Shown: positions 33,401-39,569 of the stretch, piece by piece
How positions within the stretch are numbered: position 1 is the stretch's first letter
Layout of the letters: the number at the start of each line of letters is the position of its first letter
From: Chthoniobacter flavus
Lineage (GTDB): Bacteria; Verrucomicrobiota; Verrucomicrobiia; Chthoniobacterales; Chthoniobacteraceae
DNA length: 56,947 bases
Assembly: GCA_945861435.1 (NCBI GenBank)
Contig: CAMAUX010000033.1
Coordinates: 1 to 56,947, forward strand
Direction: 5' to 3'
Made by a program: the position numbers and the translations under genes
The notes under the pieces: model-generated
Databases searched by the model: none
Seen by the model: the letters and a program-made list of their open reading frames with translations, nothing else
What the model was told of the DNA's origin: nothing

Positions 33401-33500
33401 GGAGGAGGCTGGTGGTGAGCGTCAGCAGCAAGAAGGCGCAGAGGTGCGCGATGCTGGGACGCGAAGCGGTGGGGGTGCTCTGGCGGGGGATCCGGTTCAC
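30465..33500 (-). CDS. PSD1/planctomycete cytochrome c protein with internal discoidin-like domain (second copy)
   Basis: A 1011-aa protein read from GTG at 33500; no ATG or clear ribosome site is near, so the start is tentative. The signal peptide (CAFLLLTLTTSLLHA) is followed by a PSCyt1 heme site CLRCH at 52-56, DUF1549 (WWSLRPL, DLTGLPPSPEQLD, WARHWLDVVHYGDTHGYD), CAQCHNHKFDPI, and then a stretch at about 443-565 resembling F5/8-type (discoidin) carbohydrate-binding domains (TKWVQVDLGRTVPIQRIVF). DUF1553 (FGRNGALPSHPELLEWLA) ends it. The discoidin insert is missing from the first copy and suggests glycan docking. A TGGTATTACCA palindrome lies just upstream. Confidence 0.9.
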   Translation of the reverse strand: MNRIPRQSTPTASRPSIAHLCAFLLLTLTTSLLHADPVDFVREVRPLLEEHCLRCHGPEKQKSGYRIDVKSIALTGGESHAPNIVPGDTARSPLLTFIAGSDPDLRMPPKGDLLSPAQQQILSRWIAEGAHWPEEASAKIAAPTDWWSLRPLQKTAPPKGASHPIDAFVAERLQRENLAASPRADAATLCRRLYFDLTGLPPSPEQLDAFLSDPSPNAFARLADELLASPRYGERWARHWLDVVHYGDTHGYDKDKPRLNAWPYRDYVIRSLNADKPYAQFVREQIAGDVLFPNSTDGLEALGFLAAGPWDFIGHAEVPETKTDGKIARHLDRDDMVANTIGTFCATTVHCAQCHNHKFDPIPQEDYYAFQAVFAALDRTDVRYFDDPALTAAYRPLPALQRKAADRVAALQKDLEKDAGPELAKIDAALKAARQPGTAKGRPEYGYHSSIEKTQERTKWVQVDLGRTVPIQRIVFTACDDDFNHIGPGFGFPVRYKLEISDDPDFARDVHLLMDRTGSDQANPGTTPQTAEAQGAQARYIRMTATKLAPRKDDFIFALAELEAFDESGANLALGGRVTSLDSIESGQRWSRKNLTDGISPIKSTTTAKTVAQLEKERTELLLAKATPKIRADLDAAKAEQARLTEKMKTFPPGKTAYVGAIHYGTGSFKGTGPDDGKPRPIFLLARGQVTQPGREVAPGALSALHFQPARFALDPAAPESARRAALAEWIAHPENPLTWRTIVNRVWHYHFGAGLVETPGDFGRNGALPSHPELLEWLASEFRDSGGSLKALHRLIVTSAVYQQASIARPDAQARDANNRLLWRQNRRKLEAEAVRDATLAASGALDLTMGGPGWQDFVVERPEHSPHYRYDLHDPADPKCHRRAVYRFAVRSQTQPWLTSLDCADPSMRVDRRNESLSALQALALLNDGFILFQSSTLAARALRDTAAPGDADPKAAVSDTQVRRAFRLAISREPSMQELSQLTTYARQHGLPATCRLLLNLNEFSFVD

Positions 33501-33839
33501 GGGCGAGTGGTATTACCAGTGGATACCCGGGAGCGAGCCATTTCTTAGGAGGGGGAAGCGGAGGGAGAGAGCGGGTAACCACTGCGTGGGCGATGCGCTT
33601 GATCGCGCTTCGGATCGAGTTGCTTCCCCGGAAAAAATGTCGAAGCGCTGAGTTCTGCGTTTCCGGGTTTCTGTATGTGGGGAGGGGTGGCCGGGGGGGA
33701 GTAGATTGCAGCCGGAGTGGTGAAGAGTGGGGCAAATCGGTGCTTGTATAGACAGGGGTATCAATCAAGGGGTGCCAAAGGACGGGACTGGCGCGTGCGG
33801 TCACCAGAGCAGCGTGCTGATCTGCGTGCTGCGTGCGGC
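33501..33839. other. Gene-free spacer between rhaM and the second PSD1 gene
   Basis: No supported gene. The PSD1-proximal end holds the 11-bp palindrome described separately. The remainder is GC-rich with no recognisable terminator, tRNA or conserved short reading frame. The length (339 bp) suggests that PSD1-DUF1501 has its own promoter rather than being read through from the mutarotase gene. Confidence 0.5.
33508..33518. promoter_or_regulatory. TGGTATTACCA palindrome, possible GntR/FadR-family operator
   Basis: An 11-bp inverted repeat with one central base, fitting TNGT-N3-ACNA, the FadR-subfamily pattern. It shares half-sites TGGTA/TACCA with the perfect palindrome at 11193-11208, with one extra central base. 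It lies 8-18 bp upstream of the GTG start of the second PSD1 gene, so a bound protein would block initiation. Confidence 0.45.
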
Positions 33840-34169
33840 TCAGTCTTGGTGGAACATTTCGTCCATGGGAGTCCACCACTGGCCGTTGGGGCGGTCTGGG
33901 TGGGGGATCTGCATGGGCTCGGTGATGTCCCACCACTCGCGCATGCGGGGGGCGTCGGCGAGGCGTTGCATGCGCTCGGCGTATTCGGCGGGCGGGCCGG
34001 TGTATTCGTAGTAGCCGAAGAGCTGCCCCTCGCGATGGTAGATGGAGTAATTGGTGATGCCGGCGTCGCGGATTGCGGCCTCAATCTCGGGCCAGATTTT
34101 GACGTGGATGCAGTGGTACTCGGCGAGGGATTCTTTGCGCAGACCGATGGTGAAGGCGAAGCGTTGCAT
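33840..34169 (-). CDS. rhaM: L-rhamnose mutarotase
   Basis: A 109-aa protein, normal size for the family, which interconverts alpha and beta anomers of L-rhamnose. Visible are the opening AFTIGLRKESLAEYHCIH, KIWPEIEAAIRDAGITNYSIY (the WPE motif), the central LFGYYEYTG strand and the terminal WWDITEPMQIP block followed by MDEMFHQD. No other rhamnose catabolism gene (rhaA, rhaB, rhaD) is in the window. It lies upstream of and on the same strand as the second PSD1-DUF1501 pair, and immediately downstream of a 19-bp tandem repeat array that occupies its presumed promoter. Confidence 0.88.
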   Translation of the reverse strand: MQRFAFTIGLRKESLAEYHCIHVKIWPEIEAAIRDAGITNYSIYHREGQLFGYYEYTGPPAEYAERMQRLADAPRMREWWDITEPMQIPHPDRPNGQWWTPMDEMFHQD

Positions 34170-34210
34170 GGGGCGGATGATGGGGGCGGGGCCACGGGCT
34201 GGTCGAGCGC

Positions 34211-34339
34211 GGGACGTGATGGAGAGAGAGGGAAGTGAAGTAGAGGGAGGGAAGTGAAGTAGAGGGAGGGAAGTGAAGTAGAGGGAGGTAAAGTAGAGGG
34301 AGGGAAGTAAAGGAGAGAGTGGGACGTGAAGGAGATCGC
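34211..34339 (+). repeat. 19-bp imperfect tandem repeat array
   Basis: Three exact copies of GGGAAGTGAAGTAGAGGGA start at 34230, 34249 and 34268. They are flanked by diverged units at 34211 (GGGACGTGATGGAGAGAGA), 34287 (shortened by 4 bp), 34302 and 34321. The plus strand is strongly purine-rich. The array ends about 40 bp from the rhaM start codon on the upstream side. Confidence 0.9.
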
Positions 34340-34384
34340 GGGCCTGTTGCGCTTTTTTGGATAGAGAGGAAGGGCGAGGCAGTT

Positions 34385-34422
34385 GGTTTCAATGTTAATG
34401 AAACCGGCGCGGTTCCGAACCG
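34385..34422. promoter_or_regulatory. Cluster of overlapping inverted repeats upstream of the propeller gene
   Basis: GGTTTCA-7 nt-TGAAACC (34385-34405) overlaps AACCG-GCG-CGGTT (34402-34414) and abuts CGGTTC-C-GAACCG (34410-34422). The half-sites TGAAACCG and CGGTTCCG are of the kind bound by LacI-family sugar repressors. No such regulator is in the window. Confidence 0.4.
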
Positions 34423-34509
34423 GTGGAATGGGCGCCGGGAGGGGAATGTGGTGTCGCGGGGAATGCGCTTGCGGCGGGGGCGCATCGGGTAATGATCTTT
34501 GTTCTCCTC

Positions 34510-35748
34510 ATGAAGAACCCCACCCCCGCTTTTGCTGTGTTGCTGTCGCTTGCCTTGGTCTCGTCTGGATTGGCTGAGAACTGGCCGAGTTGGAGGGGGC
34601 CGCGCAATGACGGGACGAGTCTTGAGAAGGACGTGCCGGTGCGCTGGAGTGCGACGGAGAACGTGCTGTGGAAGACGCCTTTGCCGGGGCTTGGGCACGC
34701 GTCGCCTATTGTGTGGGAGGAACGCGTGTTCACGGTGAGCTGTGTGGAGGAGACGGAGGAGCGTGTGCTGCTGTGCATGGACCGCGACAGTGGGCGCATC
34801 CTGTGGCAGAAGGCGGTGCTCAAGTCGCCGCTGGAGCGCAAGCACCGGCTCAATAGTCAGGCGTCGAGCACGCCGGCGACGGATGGGGATCTCGTGTACG
34901 TGGCGTTTCTGGATGCGCAGGAGATGGTGGTGGCGGCCTATGATTTTCAGGGTGAGCAGCGTTGGATGGCGCGTCCCGGGAGCTTTGCGAGTGTGCATGG
35001 GTTTTGCAGTTCGCCGCTGGTGCACGGGGATCTGGTGATTGTGAACGGGGATCACGACGGGCAGTCGTATTTAGTGGGGCTGGACCGGCGCACCGGGAAG
35101 ACCGTGTGGAAGACGCCGCGCGAGCATCACACGCGGAGTTACTGTGTGCCGATCATCCGGGAGTTGAGCGGGCGCACGCAGATGATTCTTTCGGGCGACA
35201 AGAGTGTGGCGAGTTATGATCCGGGGACTGGGAAGCTGCATTGGATCATGGACGGGCCCACGGAGCAGTTCGTGGCGTCGATTGTGTACAACCCGAAGGC
35301 CGATCTCCTTTTTATGACGGGCGGTTTTCCGGAGCACCATCTGCTGGGACTCAAGCACGATGGGACGGGGAAGATTGGGGCCGACAAGATCCTGTGGAGG
35401 CACAACCGGGCTTCGATGGTTTCCTATGTGCCGTCGCCGATCAGTGAGGGGGATTACTTTCTGGTGGTGTCGGATCCTGGGTACGCGAACTGTCTGGAGG
35501 CGTCGACGGGTGCGCCGTTGTGGTCGGAGAAGTTGGGGAGTCACCACGCGTCCTTGGTGAGCGCGGGCGGGCTCGTGTACTTCCTTTCCGATGCCGGGAC
35601 GACGACTGTGGTGAAGCCCGGATCGACGTACGAGGCGGTGGCGGTGAACGCGTTGGGGGAGGGGTGTTTTGCGTCGCCGGCGATTAGTCAGGGGAAGATT
35701 TTCCTACGGGCGGATCGCCACCTGTACTGCATCGGCACGCGGCGTTGA
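34510..35748 (+). CDS. Exported PQQ-like beta-propeller protein
   Basis: The ATG at 34510 gives 412 aa with a signal peptide (MKNPTPAFAVLLSLALVSSG, cleavage near GLA-EN). The mature part begins NWPSWRGPRNDGTS, typical of PVC proteins with PQQ-type (BamB-like) propellers, and carries repeated tryptophan-docking blades: DRDSGRILWQKAV, DRRTGKTVWKTP, DPGTGKLHWIMDG and EASTGAPLWSEKLG. No full PQQ dehydrogenase active site is seen, so it may be a binding or scaffold protein rather than an enzyme. It is transcribed alone, divergent from rhaM. Confidence 0.82.
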   Translation: MKNPTPAFAVLLSLALVSSGLAENWPSWRGPRNDGTSLEKDVPVRWSATENVLWKTPLPGLGHASPIVWEERVFTVSCVEETEERVLLCMDRDSGRILWQKAVLKSPLERKHRLNSQASSTPATDGDLVYVAFLDAQEMVVAAYDFQGEQRWMARPGSFASVHGFCSSPLVHGDLVIVNGDHDGQSYLVGLDRRTGKTVWKTPREHHTRSYCVPIIRELSGRTQMILSGDKSVASYDPGTGKLHWIMDGPTEQFVASIVYNPKADLLFMTGGFPEHHLLGLKHDGTGKIGADKILWRHNRASMVSYVPSPISEGDYFLVVSDPGYANCLEASTGAPLWSEKLGSHHASLVSAGGLVYFLSDAGTTTVVKPGSTYEAVAVNALGEGCFASPAISQGKIFLRADRHLYCIGTRR

Positions 35749-35921
35749 GGGGCGCGTCGGGGTGGTTGCTCGCGGCTGGTGCCGTGGTTGGGGAAATGCA
35801 GGGCAGAAGCGCTGGGTAAGTGCGGGATCAGCGCGCGGTCACATTTTCGAGGGATGTTCGAGTGCCGGGCCTCTGGATCCGCATCGCCTGCTTTATGCGC
35901 TGCGGCGGTGTGCTTGGCGGC

Positions 35922-36242
35922 TTATTCGCCGAGATCGTCGTCCGCCTCCGCTGCGCCTGCTGCTGCGGCGGCGGTGCGTGGGCGGTAATAGACGGCGACG
36001 TTGCCGACGCGGGTGATGAGCTCGCTGGCGGAGGCTTCGGCGATCTGTGGGGCGAGGGTTTTCTTCTCCTCCTTGAAGTCGCTGAACTTGATCTTCACAA
36101 GGCCGTGCTTGGTGAGCGCCTCGTTGAGGCTTTTGAGGAAGGCGGGGCTCATCCCTCCGTGCCCCAGTTTCAAAACGGGGTCGAGCAGTTGGGCGCGCGC
36201 ACGGAGGGCGCGTTTCTCTGCGCCGGAAAGGGTGATGGACAT
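35922..36242 (-). CDS. yhbY: YhbY/CRM-domain RNA-binding protein (ribosome assembly)
   Basis: The ATG at 36242 gives 106 aa. The CRM fold is clear: LSGAEKRALRARAQLLDPVL, the KH-like GxxG loop in KLGHGGMSP, FLKSLNEALTKHGLVKIKF and GNVAVYYRPR. The family binds 23S rRNA in pre-50S particles. A short acidic and Ala-rich tail follows the domain. An open frame extends upstream but is not like the family. It is a single gene, convergent with the propeller gene. Confidence 0.88.
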   Translation of the reverse strand: MSITLSGAEKRALRARAQLLDPVLKLGHGGMSPAFLKSLNEALTKHGLVKIKFSDFKEEKKTLAPQIAEASASELITRVGNVAVYYRPRTAAAAAGAAEADDDLGE

Positions 36243-36385
36243 CGATGCATCCTGCGGGAGACGGGGCGGCTTGGGAATGGGGAAAATAAGGGGGGGAAGG
36301 CTGTGGATGGAGGGTGAGGAATCCTTCACTGGGTCTTTAGGTTTGCTGTATTAAGTTATGGGCGTGAGATCGGTTCTTACCGCCC

Positions 36386-38168
36386 ATGAATCTACCTCTG
36401 CTTGAGCGTTTGAGCATTGGTGCGCGAGGCGGCGTGGTTGCTGACGTTGTTCAGGGGAATGTTGCCGTGGAGTCCCGTTGCGTTGCCCGGTGGAAGAGAT
36501 GGGTGGTGGGTGTCGCTGTGTGCGCGGCATTGGTGGGGGGGAGGCGCATGCGCATGACGCAGGGCCGGCACATGAAGGAACGCAAAGCCTATGGGCGGAG
36601 TTTGAGCGAAGGATGGCCGAGGTGGTGAAGCACCCGGAGGGCTGCGATGTGCGAGCCGCCATGGCGCGCGCGTTGATAGATGCAGGGGAAAGGCCGCAGG
36701 AGCTTGGCGGTGCTGGTGCGCCCTCGTGGTTTGGTTCTTCAAAGAGTGGAGTGCCTACCCGGCGCCCACCCCGGATGCTTTCTACAAGGGCAATCCGACG
36801 CCGATGGATTATCCCGGTGGGACGCTGGGATTGTTGGAGGACTACTACGCGTGGGAGTGGGGTGACGCGCTTTTCATCGTTCTGGATCCGTTCTGGAACA
36901 CGAACACGAATCCGAACTCGGCGAACGATGCGTGGCATTGGACGCTCGGGAAGACGCAGTACGACTGGCTCAAGGCGACGTTGCAGAGTTCCGGGGCGCG
37001 GTATCGGTTTGTGTTCATGCACCACATCGTGGGCGGGACCACGACGCTGGCGGATGGCGTGACGACCAATGTGGCGGCGCGTGGCGGCATCGAGGTGATC
37101 GACAAGTACGAGTGGGGTGGCAGGAACGCGGATGGGACTGCAGGGTTTGCAGCGCGGCGGCCGGGTTGGGACATGCCGATTCACAATCTGCTGGCGGCAA
37201 ACCATGTGAGCGCGGTTTTCCACGGGCATGATCATCTCTACGCGTATCAGACCATGGACGGGCTCGTGTACCTTGAGTGTCCGCAGCCCGGGACTGCGAA
37301 CTATGTGGTGCTGGGGAGTGCGGGCGACGGCAAGTACACGCAGGGGGTGCTGATGCCCAATTCCGGGCATATCCGTGTGACTGTGGCAGGGGGGCAGGCG
37401 TTGTCTGAGTACGTGCGCTCGTACCGTCCGGAGGATGAGACGGCGACGCGTCACAACCGGGATGTGAGCCACAGCTTCACGATGGCGCCGTGGGTTTCCA
37501 CGAATGCGAGCCTCTCCGGTTTGGCACTCAGCGTGGGATCTTTGTCGCCCGCGTTCTCGTCCGCAGTGAGCAACTACACGGCTTCCGTGGGCAACGTGAC
37601 GACTTCGGTGACGGTGACGCCCAGTGTGACGGAGACGGGTGCGAGCGTGAAGGTGAACGGGGTGAGCGTGGCATCCGGATCGGCGAGCGGTGCGGTGAAT
37701 CTCTCGGTGGGGTTGAACACGATCAGTGTGCAGGTGACGGCGGCTGATGGGTTGACGACGACTTCCTACACGGTGGCGGTGATGCGACTCAGCGTGCTGG
37801 AGGGTTGGCGGCAGACATGGTTTGGCAGCGCTGCAAACAGCGGGCTCGGGGCTGACAGCGCTGATCCGTACGGAACGGGCCTTTCGAATCTGGTGGTGTA
37901 TGGGTTGCTGGGGCCCGGGCAGAATCCGGCGACTGCGCGTGCGAGTCAGCTTCCGCAACCGGTGCTGAGCGCGGGTGCCTACACGTTCACTTTCACTGAA
38001 CCTGCGGGAGTGAGTGGAGTGACTTATGGGGCGGAATGGACGAGCAATCTTTCCTTAGGAACATGGGCGCCGATGGCGGACACGGGGAGTGGGGCAAGCC
38101 ATCGCTTTAGCATGCCCACCAATGCAGGGTCCAAGGGGTTCATGCGACTCAAGGTCACGCGCCAGTGA
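36386..38168 (+). pseudogene. Broken exported metallophosphoesterase with cadherin-like C-terminus
   Basis: An ATG at 36386 opens a leader (RWKRWVVGVAVCAALVGG). Reading shifts at a G7 run (36535-36541). One more G would continue it as EAHAHDAGPAHEG, giving a perfect AHA-H signal cleavage site and about 50 mature residues. A second frame break near 36690-36730 leads to a long frame to 38168. This holds only the second half of a calcineurin-like phosphoesterase (FVFMHHIVGG, VFHGHDHLYAY), then a cadherin-like beta-sandwich (LSGLALSVGSLSPAF, TASVGNVTTSVTV) and a C-terminal beta domain. The DxH/GDxxD/GNHE metal motifs of the first half are absent. It looks like a deletion-damaged gene. Confidence 0.65.
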
Positions 38169-38182
38169 GGGACGGGTACGAC

Positions 38183-38779
38183 ATGCCAAGGTCGGCGGGT
38201 TTTTTGCGTGTGCGGGTGGCGTTGGGGTGGGTTGGGTTTTGTGGCGTTTACGCTGTGGCGATGGGATGGGTGGCGGGGATCTGTGGAGCGGCCGAGGCCG
38301 GGGACGCTGCACCCACGCCGGTGCCGGGGTTGCGTGCGATGAGGCGTGCGGCGATCACCTTGGCGGATTTGAAAGCGCAGATTCCGCAGAACGCTGCGGG
38401 TGCGTTTGTGATGGAGTTGCCGGAGATCCTGCACACCGCGATGGATCCTGAGGTGCTGGCGTTGATGGACGGGAAGGTGGTGGAGACGACCGGGATGATG
38501 CTTGGAGGCGTGGTCACTGAGGGGGCGGGGAATGGAGGGGACGGGGCGGGTTTGCGGGTGCGCATCGGACGTTCGCAGCTCCAGTGCTGTACGGACCATG
38601 CGAAGCAGTGCGAGCTCGTTGTGGAGTTCGATCGGAAGATCCCTGTGCCTCCGGAGAAAGGGTGGATGCGGGTTTCCGGGCGATTGGCCTACGAGCGCGA
38701 CGGCAGGCGGATGGTGGCGGTGCTCCGTGTAAGCCAGTGGGAGGAGATCGCTGCGCCCGTGGTTCCGGTGCTCAAGTGA
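38183..38779 (+). CDS. Exported protein with DUF1980-like C-terminal region
   Basis: The ATG at 38183 gives 198 aa (a GTG at 38165 overlapping the previous stop is an alternative). A hydrophobic N-terminal segment is followed after about residue 85 by VLALMDGKVVETTGMMLGG, IGRSQLQCCTDHAKQCELVV and GWMRVSGRLAYERDGRRMV. This arrangement of a -CC- motif between two OB-like strands resembles the C-terminal domain of DUF1980/YcgQ-type putative metal-handling proteins, but the similarity is judged by eye. It is only 14 bp from the end of the broken phosphoesterase. Confidence 0.55.
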   Translation: MPRSAGFLRVRVALGWVGFCGVYAVAMGWVAGICGAAEAGDAAPTPVPGLRAMRRAAITLADLKAQIPQNAAGAFVMELPEILHTAMDPEVLALMDGKVVETTGMMLGGVVTEGAGNGGDGAGLRVRIGRSQLQCCTDHAKQCELVVEFDRKIPVPPEKGWMRVSGRLAYERDGRRMVAVLRVSQWEEIAAPVVPVLK

Positions 38780-38816
38780 GCGTCGGGGAGCGCGTGGTGA
38801 TGGGATGCGTGAGGGC

Positions 38817-39488
38817 TCAGTACTTGAGCCGGTAATAGGCGAACTTTAGGAGTTCGGCATGGAGGGAGAGGACGCCCTCTTCGTGCATCCACCAGTCCTG
38901 CTCGGAGTATTCCAAGGGGCGGATGGCGTGGATGATTGCGTGGAGGTTATTGGGTTCCATGAGTTTCGCGTAGAGCCAGTGCATGCGGCGGGTGTGGACA
39001 TACTCGGTGGGAATGAGTGCGGTGTGGGCGCCGTGGGTCTGCATCCATGAGCGCAGGCCGAGGGCTTCCTCGTGGCTGTTGCGTGCGCCCGCCGCGATCA
39101 TCTCGATGGCCTCGGCTGGGACGCCGTCGGCGAGAAGCATCTCCCGGTTGACGGTGCCGTGGTCGGGTTGGAGGCCGCGCGCGGTGGTGGGGCGTTCCGG
39201 CGGGCTCGCGACGAGGATGCGCGGTGCGTAGCCTTCGTGGTAGAGGCGTGCGGCGGCACTTGGGCGCACGTCGGCTCCCCCGCCTGCAACGAAGATGGCA
39301 TCGGCTTTGGTGAGGGGATCCTCCAGAGTCCAGGCGCGGGCGGTGGCGGTGAGCACGGGGCGGCGAAGCATCCAGAGCGCGAGTACAGTGAGCAGCGCGA
39401 TGGCGCAGAGCGCGATCCACGCGCGGAGATTGAAGCGCCGCAGAGCGCAGCAGGGGCAGGGAAGTGGCACAGATGCGGAGGTTAGCAT
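38817..39488 (-). CDS. YdcF-family (DUF218) membrane-anchored protein
   Basis: A 223-aa protein with one N-terminal transmembrane helix (AWIALCAIALLTVLALWML) and the DUF218 core: KADAIFVAGGGADVRPSAAARLYHEG, RILVASPPER, NSHEEALGLRSWM and ALIPTEYVHTRRMHWLY. ElyC/SanA/YdcF relatives are linked to envelope integrity and vancomycin tolerance. The biochemical role is unclear. It is last of a four-gene minus-strand run after mnmC (81-bp gap). The domain most likely faces the periplasm. Confidence 0.85.
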   Translation of the reverse strand: MLTSASVPLPCPCCALRRFNLRAWIALCAIALLTVLALWMLRRPVLTATARAWTLEDPLTKADAIFVAGGGADVRPSAAARLYHEGYAPRILVASPPERPTTARGLQPDHGTVNREMLLADGVPAEAIEMIAAGARNSHEEALGLRSWMQTHGAHTALIPTEYVHTRRMHWLYAKLMEPNNLHAIIHAIRPLEYSEQDWWMHEEGVLSLHAELLKFAYYRLKY

Positions 39489-39569
39489 GGTGGGTGCAGG
39501 GAGAACGGGTTTTTCAGCAAGTCGGCGGTCTGCGCGATGGATGGGGGACTGGAATGGTCGCGCTGAAGC

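Larger units (their letters stand above)
34170..34509. other. Divergent control region between rhaM and the PQQ-like propeller gene
   Basis: A 340-bp stretch without genes. It contains the 19-bp tandem array (34211-34339) near rhaM and a cluster of overlapping inverted repeats (34385-34422) nearer the propeller gene, both listed separately. A T6 run at 34353-34358 lies between them. The region presumably carries both promoters, but no -35/-10 pair is convincing. Confidence 0.6.

Noticed and set aside
34211-34339. 19-bp repeats considered as a replication origin iteron set
   Set aside because: No rep gene or DnaA boxes nearby, and the location is an ordinary divergent promoter.
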